The notes below the pieces were generated by a model that did not search any database, was not told the origin of the DNA, and was given only the letters and a program-made list of their open reading frames with translations. Positions 44,201 to 53,474 of a DNA stretch of 64,000 nt are shown here, piece by piece (position 1 is the stretch's first letter; the number at the start of each line of letters is the position of its first letter). The position numbers and the translations under genes are program-made. The stretch spans positions 248,001-312,000 of the forward strand of contig MJGA01000017.1 of the NCBI GenBank assembly GCA_001910725.1, written 5' to 3'. This DNA is from Phanerodontia chrysosporium. Taxonomy: Eukaryota; Basidiomycota; Agaricomycetes; Polyporales; Phanerochaetaceae.

Positions 44201-44896
44201 TGTCGCGGAGCTAGGGCTCAACGCTTCACGAGGGAGGGCAAGTGGGGAGGTCGACGACGAGGCGCGGCGGAGCGAGTCACGCAGCGACGAACAAACTTGC
44301 TCAGCTGTCCGTATTGACCAAGGTTATATTAGCACTGTAACTACAATACAAACATCGGGCTTACCTGTCCGTATTGACCAAGAGGTCGAGATGACGGACA
44401 GGAGCGAGGGGAGCTACCCTTATATACTACAGGTCCTTTAGGGCAGGCTATACGATTACATAAGCTGATGGGCAGCGCTCAGCATAGCCGACGAGGCTGC
44501 GACGCGGGCTGCGCAGCGAGGCTGTGCTGGGGCTATGTCACGAGGCTGTGTCAGCTGGCAGTGTCTCGAGGCTGCGTCGGGCCGAGGCTGTGTCATCAGG
44601 CTGATCAGCTCGGCGTGTCTCGGCGAGGGGAGTCATCAGGGATGACAGTGCCTCCTCGGCGATCCGGGGAACCGGTTGCAAGGCAGACCGGTGATCCGGG
44701 CAGTGTCTGAGCGCGCAGCGGGATGCGCTGGCGTCTGGGGGTGATGCGCCATCAGGGTGCTGGCGCTGAATGGCCAGGCGCTGAGTGTGGGCGGCTAGGA
44801 CTCCAGACGGCGCGAGGGCTGCTCGCCCGTTGGATTAATCGAGGAAAATGGCCAAAAATCGGCGAAAAATAGGGCGACACCGTCACATCCGTGACA
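44201..44896 (-). repeat. Copy 2, 3' LTR (696 bp)
   Basis: Reads TGTCGCGG...CCGTGACA on the plus strand. Its U3 end is like the copy 1 LTRs. Confidence 0.93.
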
Positions 44897-44934
44897 TTAC
44901 CCCCCTCCTAAAACCGAGCGTCCTCGCGAGGCTG

Positions 44935-47900
44935 TCAGATGTGGCGCCCCTCCTCCCAATCGAGATCGGCCTTAGCGCGATCAGAGGCAGAAAGGAGAGA
45001 GACGTCGACGTCAGTGACGAACGGGCGAAAAGAGGCGGCGAGGGCTTCGAAGGCGGTGGCAGCGAGCTTGCGGGGCGCTTCTGGGTTTTCGCGATGGAAC
45101 TTGTTGACCAGGGTCTTGGCGTGTTTGAGGTTGTCTGCCTTTTCCCACGTGTCGCCGGCTTGGCCGTAGCCTTTCCAGCGGACTTTGTACTGCAGTTGGC
45201 GGCGGTATATGCGGCTGTCGAGGACTTTCTCGACGACGTATTCTTCTTCGCCGGCAACCTTGACAGGTTTGGGTGGCAGGGGCTTCTCAACGCCCTGATC
45301 GTGCCACGGGCTGAGGCGGTTGACATGGAAAACCGGGTGGATTTTCAGCCAGCTCGGGAGCTCGAGCCGATAGTCCAGATCGCCGATCTTTTCCAGAACC
45401 TTAAACGGACCCAGCTGTCGGGGGCCGAGCTTGGGCGAGGGCTGATCGATGCTGAGGTCCTTCGTGCTGAGCCAAACCTGATCGCCGACCTTGAAGGAGT
45501 GGGCGCGTTTCTTCGCGGCCTCGTACTCTTCTTTCATGCGGGCTTTGGCTAGGCGCAGGGCAGCTTCGGCCTCTTTGCGAACGTGAGCCATGCGGTCTAG
45601 GCGCTCATCGAGAGCGGGAACCTTGGTGTGTTTGCCGGCCGGGATCGTGAAGTCCGGTGTATAGCCGTAGACAATCTCGAAGGGTGTGCGCTCGGTAGCA
45701 CTAGACACGTGGGAGTTCAGAGTGAACTCGGCCATCGGAAGCCAATCGACCCAGTCATCTTGGCGCTGGGAGACGAAGAGACGCAGGAATTTCTCGACTT
45801 CCTGGTTCTTGCGCTCGACCTTGCCGTTGCCTTCGGGGTGATACGCCGTGGTGAGGCCGGTAGCGATGCCGAGGCGCTTGTACAGCGCTCGCATGTACTG
45901 GGCTGCAAACTGGGGCCCACGATCAGAGAAGATCTTGCGTGGGAGGCCGTGAAGGCGGAAGATGTCCGTGTAGTGGACGTCGCCCATGCCGGCAGCGGTG
46001 ATCGTCGAGTCGACCGGTACAAGGTGGCACTGATCCGAATAGTGGTCTACGTAGACCGCGATCGAGTCCTTCTTGGTCTTGGCGTCGCGTGGGAGCTGCG
46101 TGATGAGATCTACGCCGACGTGTTCCCAGGGCCCTGAAGGGACATCGTGGGGCTGTAGGGTGGCCTTCGGATGCGGGGCGGACTTGTACCGTTGGCATTG
46201 ATCACAGCCAAGCACATAGCGGCTAACGTCGGCGGAGATGCGCGGCCACCAATAGTACCGAGAGACCAATTCGAGGGTGGTGTGTTTCCCAGGGTGTCCG
46301 GCGGTCGGCGCGTCGTGGCAAGACTTGATGACGTCGTTGCGCAGCGCGGCACTGTTCGGGACGTAGACTTTCCCATGGTAGTACAGAAGGCCGTTGTCTT
46401 CTTCCCATTCGAGAACGCCGTTGCGCAGCTTGCGGGGCCCCTTGGTCCGGAGAGTCTGCAGAGCGTCTGCGACTTCCTTCTCTTTTTCGGAGCAGTCGCG
46501 AATGCGCTTCTCGAGGGGGGAGGGGTTTGCGAAAGCTACCGTGGCGGCTATCTTAAACAGTTCCGGCTTCAATACTATCTGCGAGCGATTGTCTTCTTCG
46601 TCAGAAACATGCAACGAGGAGGGCCGGGAGAGCGGATCAGCGAGGAGATGGGTCTTGCCGGGGCGGTGGATGATGCGGAAGTCGTACTCGGCGAGGTAGG
46701 AGGCCCACCGGGCTTGGCGCCGTGTGAGATTCTGCGCAGTCTTCCAATACTGAAGGTTCTGATGATCGGTCCAGATCTCAAAAGGCTCCGGGAGACCTTC
46801 GAGGAACTGGCGCCAGTCCTTGAGAGCTTCAATGATTGCAAGCATCTCACGATCCCAGATCTCGTAGTTCCGCTCGGCGGGGCTCATGGTCTGCGAGCGA
46901 TACGCGATTGGATGCCAGAGACCGTCTTCAGGGTTGCGTTGGGCTATGACTCCTCCGGTGGCGTAGCCAGAAGCATCGGTCTCGACGCGAGTTGGCCGAT
47001 CAATGCTCCACATGGCGAGCACGGGCTGAGTCGTGAAAGCGCGCTTGAGCGTCTCGAAGGCTTCTGCCTGTGCGGGACCCCAATTAAGCGGAGTGTCCTT
47101 CTTCGTCAGATCGTGCAGCGGGCGGCAGATCTTTGAGAAGTCCTTGATGAAACGGCGATAGAAGTTGGCGAACCCGACAAAGCCTCGTACATCTTTGAGG
47201 TTCTTCGGGGTCGGCCACTCGGCTACTGCCTTAACCTTGCCGGGGTCCATGCCGACTTGTCCTTCGCTGATGAGGAGCCCAAGATACTCGATCTCTGAGC
47301 GCTCGAACTCGCACTTCTCGGGCCGAAGGTACAGATCGTATTTGGCGAGGCGTGCCAGGACTTCGTGAACAATCTTCCGATGCGAAGCGAGATCGTTCGA
47401 CCAGATGAGAATGTCGTCGAGGTAAACTGCGACCTTGCTCTCAGCGATGAGGTCGGCGAAGATGTGGTTCATGAGGGCCTGGAACGTGGCAGGGCTGTTG
47501 CACAGGCCGAAGTACATGACTCTGGGCTCGAAGAGGCCGCGGTTAGTGACGAAGGCGGCTTTCCACTCGTCACCTTCCTTAATCCGGACGTTGTTGTAGC
47601 CCCAACGGACATCGAACTTGGTGAAGATCTTAGCGCCCTGGAGCTTCCCGATAATATCGGAGGCGAGCGGAAGGGGGTAGCGATTCTTCACGGTGATGTC
47701 GTTGAGCTTGCGGTAGTCCTGGATGAACCGGAGCTTGCCGTCCTTTTTCTTGATGAAGAAGACAGGGGAAGCGATCGGAGACTTGCTGGGGACGATATAG
47801 CCCTTGGCGAGTGCGTCGTCGATGAACCGCTGTAGTTCTTCATTCTCGATCGGGGACATGGGATAAACCTTCGATTTGATCGAGGCCGGGGCGTCCGGAA

Positions 47901-48693
47901 CGAGATCTATTGCGTGATCCCAGGGCTGATGCTTCGGAAGGCGATGTGATTCCTCTTCAGAGAACACCTTCTTGTGTCGGTGGTATTCCTTGGGAACCAG
48001 CTCTTCAAACGTCTTGGCGTACTTCTCGCGATTGGCTTCAACAGCAATCGCTTGCGAGTAAGTGTAGCCGGCGAGAATCCAGACTTCGTCCTTGGAGTCC
48101 TCAACAATGCCTGCTCGGAGCCATTCTCGGCGTTCGGAGCGATTGGCGTCAATCTGGTGGATACCGAAAACCGGGGTGTCCTCAGCTCCGCCGCGGAGCT
48201 GAAACTGGACATCTCCCGTTTCCCAGTCGATGTTCGGATTCCATTTCTTGAGCCACGGAAGTCCGAGGATGACGTCCTCTGGACCGATGTTCGTGACAAG
48301 AAACTCCTCCTTGAACGTGTAGGAACCCACAGTGAGCTGGAGTCTGGCACGGCGTATGATAGACCCTGCTTCATTCTTAGTTCCGTCGATGTTGTACAGT
48401 GTGATCTCTTTCTTGAGCGGTACCGTGAGGATCTTGTGCTGTTTACAGAAATCCTCGTGGATGAACAGCGAAGTCGCACCGGAGTCAATCATTGCGGGTG
48501 TGCGAATAGTTTTATTGAGTCCGGTGAGCTTTACAGGTACACGATAATGGTTTGAGAAAGGGTCTAACACTGATATCGTACATGAGCGGATGACGTCAGA
48601 AATGTCCTGTGGTTCTAGCGGAGGCGCCGGAGTTGAATCCGGGCTTGACGAAACGGGGACCGACGATGCGGCGTCACTCCGGCCCCTTAAGCA
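44935..48693 (-). CDS. Copy 2 Pol: PR-RT-RH-IN-chromodomain
   Basis: Near-identical to the copy 1 Pol over 1211 codons after the junction (48570-44935), with the same domains: DSGATSLF protease, YLDD RT, RNase H, zinc-finger and DDE integrase, chromodomain. Small changes are seen, such as NEELQ for NKELQ and VPNSAAL for VPNNAAL. No stop or frame change. No ATG near the junction; -1 frameshift expression is predicted. Opposite-strand ORFs of up to 321 codons inside it are shadows. Confidence 0.95.
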   Translation of the reverse strand, partial: CLRGRSDAASSVPVSSSPDSTPAPPLEPQDISDVIRSCTISVLDPFSNHYRVPVKLTGLNKTIRTPAMIDSGATSLFIHEDFCKQHKILTVPLKKEITLYNIDGTKNEAGSIIRRARLQLTVGSYTFKEEFLVTNIGPEDVILGLPWLKKWNPNIDWETGDVQFQLRGGAEDTPVFGIHQIDANRSERREWLRAGIVEDSKDEVWILAGYTYSQAIAVEANREKYAKTFEELVPKEYHRHKKVFSEEESHRLPKHQPWDHAIDLVPDAPASIKSKVYPMSPIENEELQRFIDDALAKGYIVPSKSPIASPVFFIKKKDGKLRFIQDYRKLNDITVKNRYPLPLASDIIGKLQGAKIFTKFDVRWGYNNVRIKEGDEWKAAFVTNRGLFEPRVMYFGLCNSPATFQALMNHIFADLIAESKVAVYLDDILIWSNDLASHRKIVHEVLARLAKYDLYLRPEKCEFERSEIEYLGLLISEGQVGMDPGKVKAVAEWPTPKNLKDVRGFVGFANFYRRFIKDFSKICRPLHDLTKKDTPLNWGPAQAEAFETLKRAFTTQPVLAMWSIDRPTRVETDASGYATGGVIAQRNPEDGLWHPIAYRSQTMSPAERNYEIWDREMLAIIEALKDWRQFLEGLPEPFEIWTDHQNLQYWKTAQNLTRRQARWASYLAEYDFRIIHRPGKTHLLADPLSRPSSLHVSDEEDNRSQIVLKPELFKIAATVAFANPSPLEKRIRDCSEKEKEVADALQTLRTKGPRKLRNGVLEWEEDNGLLYYHGKVYVPNSAALRNDVIKSCHDAPTAGHPGKHTTLELVSRYYWWPRISADVSRYVLGCDQCQRYKSAPHPKATLQPHDVPSGPWEHVGVDLITQLPRDAKTKKDSIAVYVDHYSDQCHLVPVDSTITAAGMGDVHYTDIFRLHGLPRKIFSDRGPQFAAQYMRALYKRLGIATGLTTAYHPEGNGKVERKNQEVEKFLRLFVSQRQDDWVDWLPMAEFTLNSHVSSATERTPFEIVYGYTPDFTIPAGKHTKVPALDERLDRMAHVRKEAEAALRLAKARMKEEYEAAKKRAHSFKVGDQVWLSTKDLSIDQPSPKLGPRQLGPFKVLEKIGDLDYRLELPSWLKIHPVFHVNRLSPWHDQGVEKPLPPKPVKVAGEEEYVVEKVLDSRIYRRQLQYKVRWKGYGQAGDTWEKADNLKHAKTLVNKFHRENPEAPRKLAATAFEALAASFRPFVTDVDVSLLSASDRAKADLDWEEGRHI

Positions 48694-48699
48694 AAACCC
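48655..48699 (-). promoter_or_regulatory. Predicted -1 frameshift signal, copy 2 gag/pol
   Basis: GGGTTTT on the minus strand at 48699-48693, 6 nt spacer to 48687, and the same bulged stem to 48655 as in copy 1, with no base change seen. Confidence 0.7.
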
Positions 48700-49937
48700 C
48701 CGAGCTGCTTCTGTATCAGAGCCAGCTGATCACGGAGTGCGGCGAGCGCGGCGGCTTGGTCGTCAGACGAGCTGCCCGAAGACGAGGAGGCCAGAGACGA
48801 GGAGTCCTGTGACGAGGTATCCGAAGACGAGGCGCGGACGGCGGCGGTAGCGGGGGCAGTTTTCGGCTTGCCCTCGAGGCGGGCACGACAGACGCGGGAC
48901 CAGTGACCCTTCTTGCCGCAATGGTTGCAGACCGAGTCGCGGTGCACGGGGTCCGTGGACTTGTGGGACTTCGAGCCGCAGACCTTGCAGCGATCCTTCA
49001 TGACGGCGTCGAACTGGCGCTTGAGATCCGTGCCGGTGAGACCCTTAAACAGCTCGTCGATGTTCGCGGCGTCGATGTCCATCGCGTTCGGGTCGCGGAA
49101 GGCGCGCGCCGACGAGCTAGCCGGAGTCGAGGACGTCTTGCCTTGCTGTGCCAGGAGGTCTTGCGAGAGCTTGTCCTTCGACTGGTCGACGGCGAAACCC
49201 GCGTTCTTGAGCTCGTCGTACGTCTCGGGGCCTTTGCCGGTAGCGGGGTTGACCATATACGAGATCCGCTCGAGGTAGTCCTTGTTGAACTTCGTCCGTA
49301 GCCGGGCCGCCAGGTCTTCCGGGGTGAGCTTCGTGCGACCGGCGAGGGCTTGGAACTCCGCAAAGAACTCCGCGAACCGGCGGTTGCCTTGCGTACATGC
49401 CTGCAGCTTGCTGAGAGCCTCGGCCTTCTCGTCCATGGGCTCGAACCGGTTCTTGAAAGCCTCCCAGAACGTAGCGCGAGAGCCGTCGAATATCTGAGTG
49501 CCGTCTGCCGCTTGCTCGATGTACTGCCGTGCCCATTCCGCCGCTTCATCCTGCATGAAGGAGAGAGCGCCGACGATCCACTTCTGGCCGTCTACCAAGA
49601 TCTTGCCGGTGTTTGCGTCCCGCTCGAGGTTACCGTTGACGTCGCGCTTGCCGAATTTCTCCGGCTGTCCGTCGGCGTAGATGCGATAGGCGGCGCGGAA
49701 GAGTCGGGCCGTGTCTGAACCCTTTCCTTTGAACGGCATGGGCTTCTCGACGAAGGGCAGCTCCTTGTTGGCATTGACCGTTGCGTTGACCGTTGTCCGA
49801 TTGGCGCCAATAGTCTGGGCCAGAGTGTTAACCGTATTTGTAAGCTGCGTCATCGCCTGGGCCATTTGCAGGAGGGCAGCAGAGATGGGGTCGGGGGGAG
49901 CCGGGCCGGGAGGCGCTCCACCGGGAGTGCTCGACAT
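48687..49937 (-). CDS. Copy 2 Gag (416 codons from first ATG)
   Basis: Same length and layout as the copy 1 Gag: Pro/Gly-rich start, capsid-like region, CKVCGSKSHKSTDPVH and CNHCGKKGHWSRVC, Ser-rich tail. Differences from copy 1 are scattered, mainly in the first 150 residues (IGANRTTVNATV for IGNNHTTVNATV). The frame is open upstream from 49937 to about 50365, reading through VALDFDCSNCPHFFG and ETSLGSVLSDHEP, without Met. That upstream part overlaps the ORF0 stop in the -1 frame relative to ORF0. Confidence 0.88.
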   Translation of the reverse strand: MSSTPGGAPPGPAPPDPISAALLQMAQAMTQLTNTVNTLAQTIGANRTTVNATVNANKELPFVEKPMPFKGKGSDTARLFRAAYRIYADGQPEKFGKRDVNGNLERDANTGKILVDGQKWIVGALSFMQDEAAEWARQYIEQAADGTQIFDGSRATFWEAFKNRFEPMDEKAEALSKLQACTQGNRRFAEFFAEFQALAGRTKLTPEDLAARLRTKFNKDYLERISYMVNPATGKGPETYDELKNAGFAVDQSKDKLSQDLLAQQGKTSSTPASSSARAFRDPNAMDIDAANIDELFKGLTGTDLKRQFDAVMKDRCKVCGSKSHKSTDPVHRDSVCNHCGKKGHWSRVCRARLEGKPKTAPATAAVRASSSDTSSQDSSSLASSSSGSSSDDQAAALAALRDQLALIQKQLGGFA

Positions 49938-50365
49938 GTTGGGGGGACGGGGAGTGTTGGCTCCTGATTGAGCGCGGGAGAGGTTAAACGGAGAGGGAGC
50001 GGGTTCGTGGTCGGAGAGGACGGAGCCGAGCGATGTCTCGGGAGACGAGTGGTGGCTGCTGTCCGGGGGACTGTGATCGGGAGTATTCGGAGTGGTGGCA
50101 GAGGCGCGGGCGAATTCTAGCCGTTGCGCGAAATGAGGGCGCTCGAACTGTGTCTCTCGGTCGCTAGGCGGAACCGGGAGTAGCGGAGGGGCAGTCTCTC
50201 GATAAGGGCAGGGCTGCTGACTGCACTCCCTGGCTTCTCGAGACCCGTTGTTTTCCTCGACGTGGAGATCAGCAGGAAGAGTGACGCCGTTCTCTGTTGT
50301 TCGCCCGAAGAAGTGCGGACAATTCGAGCAATCGAAATCCAGAGCGACAGAAATGTATTTGTAAA

Positions 50366-51112
50366 CTAATCGAAATACCCGGCCCGGTACACTATGTCCA
50401 GCTCTCCTACGATGCGGCGGAAATTGCGCCTTAAACCGACGAACGGAATGTCACCAATCTGAGCTAGTCCAAGCTCGTACTGATGCCACTCCTTAAACGT
50501 AGTGGTAGGAGCGAGGCGGCTGAGCTCGTTGCGAATCTGCCGAAGGCGTTCGAGCAGCTGGCAGATGCCGCGCGCGCGGTCGCTGTTAACGAGGTGGAAG
50601 AGGTCGACTTCTTCGACGGCCTTGAGACGCTTGATGGTTGCGTCGAGCTTGGGCGTAAAGATGCCGACGAGGTCGGTGGGGGAGTACTTCGGGATGTCGA
50701 TGCCGACGGGCTTGCGGGTGATGGGCTCGTACGTTGGGGCGGCGCTGAGGCGCTCTGCCAAACTGAGCTTAGAGGAGGAGGCGGCTACGGCGGCCTGGGC
50801 TTCTTGCGCCTCGCGCTGGCGCTGCTCGCGGATGCGGTTGCCTACGCGTTGTTCGGCTTCGCGGGCTTCGCGGACGGCGGTCCAGTTGATGGAGGGCACA
50901 GAGGGTGGAGGTGTCGGGAGCGTAGAGACGTACTTGATGACCGCCTTGACTTTGCGGTCAGTCCACTTGACAGGATTGCCGGCCTCGCGACGACGTTGGA
51001 GGCGGTCGAAAATGCGTTGGGGGATGTGGTCTTTGAGCAAGGGTGCGTTCGGGGGCGGAGAGGCCGCGCTTCGACGAACGTCTTTCGGCACTGCGAAGGC
51101 AAGCCTTAGCAA
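50366..51112 (-). CDS. Copy 2 ORF0, intact methionine-free ORF
   Basis: 248 codons, TTG at 51112 to TAG at 50366; no ATG in frame. The first third is basic (DRLQRRREAGNPVKWTDRKV), the middle has an Arg/Glu/Gln-rich helix (EAEQRVGNRIREQRQREAQ), and the last part is helical and ends FVGLRRNFRRIVGELDIVYR. Upstream lies GCTAAG...CTTCGCAG, like an intron end, so the coding exon may begin near 51090. It lies between 5' LTR and gag, with the gag-phase frame starting at its stop. Function unknown. Conservation with copy 1 despite a diverged neighbouring region suggests that the protein is made. Confidence 0.55.
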   Translation of the reverse strand: MLRLAFAVPKDVRRSAASPPPNAPLLKDHIPQRIFDRLQRRREAGNPVKWTDRKVKAVIKYVSTLPTPPPSVPSINWTAVREAREAEQRVGNRIREQRQREAQEAQAAVAASSSKLSLAERLSAAPTYEPITRKPVGIDIPKYSPTDLVGIFTPKLDATIKRLKAVEEVDLFHLVNSDRARGICQLLERLRQIRNELSRLAPTTTFKEWHQYELGLAQIGDIPFVGLRRNFRRIVGELDIVYRAGYFD

Positions 51113-51230
51113 CGTGTACGGAGTGAGCGGGCTGCTCGACTACGACGTACTCGCTTTAATCGGAGGGAATAAACTTTTTTAAACGGTATTGGGGGGCGGT
51201 AGGGAAGGAATTGCCTAGGGCACCCAAGAG

Positions 51231-51468
51231 ATCTCGACCTAATGTCGCGGAGCTAGGGCTCAACGCTTCACGAGGGAGGGCAAGTGGGGAGGTCGACGAC
51301 GAGGCGCGGCGGAGCGAGTCACGCAGCGACGAACAAACTTGCTCAGCTGTCCGTATTGACCAAGGTTATATTAGCACTGTAACTACAATACAAACATCGG
51401 GCTTACCTGTCCGTATTGACCAAGAGGTCGAGATGACGGACAGGAGCGAGGGGAGCTACCCTTATATA
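51231..51468 (-). promoter_or_regulatory. TATA box, predicted start and self-primer site, copy 2
   Basis: Minus strand: TATATAAG at 51468-51461, ATCTCGACCT at 51434-51425, and its complement AGGTCGAGAT at 51240-51231, two bases beyond the LTR end at 51243. Same as copy 1. Confidence 0.7.
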
Positions 51469-51938
51469 CTACAGGTCCTTTAGGGCAGGCTATACGATTA
51501 CATAAGCTGATGGGCAGCGCTCAGCATAGCCGACGAGGCTGCGACGCGGGCTGCGCAGCGAGGCTGTGCTGGGGCTATGTCACGAGGCTGTGTCAGCTGG
51601 CAGTGTCTCGAGGCTGCGTCGGGCCGAGGCTGTGTCATCAGGCTGATCAGCTCGGCGTGTCTCGGCGAGGGGAGTCATCAGGGATGACAGTGCCTCCTCG
51701 GCGATCCGGGGAACCGGTTGCAAGGCAGACCGGTGATCCGGGCAGTGTCTGAGCGCGCAGCGGGATGCGCTGGCGTCTAGGGGTGATGCGCCATCAGGGC
51801 GCTGGCGCTGCATGGCCAGGCGCTGAGTGTGGGCAGCTAGGACTCCAGACGGCGCGAGGGCTGCTCGCCCGTTGGATTAATCGAGGAAAATAGCCAAAAA
51901 TCGGCGAAAAATAGGGCTGCGCCGTCACATCCGTGACA
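51243..51938 (-). repeat. Copy 2, 5' LTR (696 bp), diverged U3 end
   Basis: Differs from 44201-44896 at about eight sites, all within the last 170 bp (51770-51938). The 17 nt repeats lie at 51407-51423 and 51347-51363, again 60 nt apart, with GTAAGC and GCTAAT between them. Confidence 0.93.
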
Positions 51939-51943
51939 AGGTC
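51939..51943. repeat. Target-site duplication, right (AGGTC)
   Basis: Second copy of the duplication at 44196-44200. Confidence 0.88.
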
Positions 51944-52843
51944 CGCCAGATGGTCCCTATGTCACCAATATTGAGACACAACAGCTGACTCGAAGTTGAT
52001 TTGCGGAAGTGACATCTTGACACTCAGCCATGCAAAGGAACTGCCGGATGACGGCCGCAATCATGGCAGATCCCACAGCTAGTCTTGATCAGCACCCGCC
52101 CTCGTGAAATGCAACATCGTCGCACGGACACGCTAAACATGATGCAGACGCGTTGAAGATCCATCGATCGTCACACGAATATAAGCGTTTGTTCCTGGGT
52201 ATACCTCCGGTGTCGGGGCGTGGATCTAAAGCAGTGCAGCACGCGGAGTAAACAGAAGGTTCTTGCGAGCGAGGAAGCATGAACAGAAGCTTACGCGAGT
52301 GCTCTGTTCCTCAGGCCTTGACTTGCCGCACGTCTGCCGCATACTATTTCCCGCACTGTTAGCAACCAATATGCACCGCACATGTGAGTCTGCGGCGTTT
52401 CTTGGAGCGTATACACCGCAGTGAATAGCTAAAATATTCCCCAGCACTTGAAGAGAGTTTGGGGGGTGTTTGTCTCCAGAGCCCGGGTGTGACCTGTGGA
52501 CAGGGACGCTGTGGCGGACGTCTGGCAAGGAATGCATCGGCAACGCTGCATCACCATCTACAGATGGAGCTATGAGCGCCGTCAATGTGCGTATGAATGG
52601 ACAAGTTGGTGGCCCAAGTGCAGCAACACGACGAAACGAGCCTTGCTTAGGGGGCACCAGAGCTTTGGGTTGGACTGTGCAGGTGAGTCGAAACGAACGT
52701 TCCATGCCACGGGAGCCACTGACGACCTATCTTCAGACCGTTTGCGCGCTCGGCACGAACGCATCCTGTTTGCAGGCTGTGAATACGCTCGCATTGGTGC
52801 AGTAGCGAGGAGGCTCCAGACGCTCACTGGGACAGGATACGAG
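51944..52843. other. Upstream region of copy A-53, duplicate module
   Basis: 52145-52530 aligns with 19850-20240 upstream of A-21. No supported gene. A short stretch near 52670 (CTGTGCAGGTGAG) also matches upstream parts of A-21 and A-55. Confidence 0.6.
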
Positions 52844-52851
52844 TATAAATA
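52844..52851 (+). promoter_or_regulatory. TATA box of copy A-53
   Basis: TATAAATA 75 bp before the leader intron (52919-52969). Confidence 0.6.
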
Positions 52852-52971
52852 ATTCGCTCAAGCTCAGAGCATCCCCATCCCACTTCCACTTCAGCTCGAT
52901 TCAGTGAACACACAAGCAGTAAGCCTTCTCTGCAATGGACCCTGCGACCGCACTCACCGTTTGCGATAGCA

Positions 52972-53424
52972 ATGGCCGACTACTCTTCCAACATCACCGT
53001 CGTTAACGGCTACACGTCGTCCAAGCTCACCCGCATTTCATACCATGGGCTCCAGGGCAACTGGGTCACTCCCCCGCGCTCTGAGATCCCCCCACCGAGA
53101 GCAACTCTTTCAGCGTCAGCCCTACCAACGGTAAGTCGTCGCGTGCTGGAGGGCAAGCTCGCTTGACCGACATGCTTCGTTACTGTAGGTGTCTCGGAGG
53201 GCGACGTGACCTACAGGACCGACACCGGCACCCAGTTCAAGATCTACTTCAGGTGCGCCTCTGGTGGCAACAGCTACACCGTCACGCCCCCCAATATGGC
53301 TCGCGTCACGTACAATGCCTCCGGCAGCCCACTCAATGGTGAGAGCATCTCTCAGAACGCGCCTTCGGACGTGACTCATCGAGTCCTCATTTCTATAGCG
53401 ACCATCAACGTTCTCGAGGCTTAG
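52972..53424 (+). CDS. Family A small beta-sandwich-like protein, frame break in exon 1 (copy A-53)
   Basis: Exons 52972-53130, 53189-53338 and 53399-53424. A leader intron 52919-52969 ends two bases before the ATG; a 3' intron 53425-53474 (GTGAGC, CTGAC, GCAG) starts right after TAG. Exon 1 is 159 nt where the intact copies A-17 and A-21 have 160: one base is missing in the C-rich stretch after GAGATC (about 53085-53095). All splice sites are canonical and exons 2 and 3 are intact, so this may be a read error or a very recent break. Closest in flanks to A-21. Confidence 0.7.
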
Positions 53425-53474
53425 GTGAGCTTTTCAGGTGGCCTACGCAGGCGGCAGGAGCTGACTTCGCGCAG

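Larger units (their letters stand above)
44201..51938 (-). mobile_element. Inner-type Ty3/gypsy element, copy 2 (inverted)
   Basis: LTRs of 696 bp at 44201-44896 and 51243-51938, flanked by AGGTC. Minus-strand order: 5' LTR (right), ORF0, gag, pol, 3' LTR (left). All three ORFs are open, making this the most complete copy in the window. The pol product differs from copy 1 by only a few residues. The LTR centre differs from copy 1 between the two 17 nt repeats. Confidence 0.95.

Noticed and set aside
44468..44710. 80-codon ORF, also at 51510-51752
   Set aside because: Lies inside both LTRs of copy 2 with no protein-like features; repeats only because the LTR repeats.
46171..47136. 321-codon ORF on the plus strand
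   Set aside because: It lies antisense to the copy 2 Pol, whose motifs are unmistakable; a GC-rich shadow frame.
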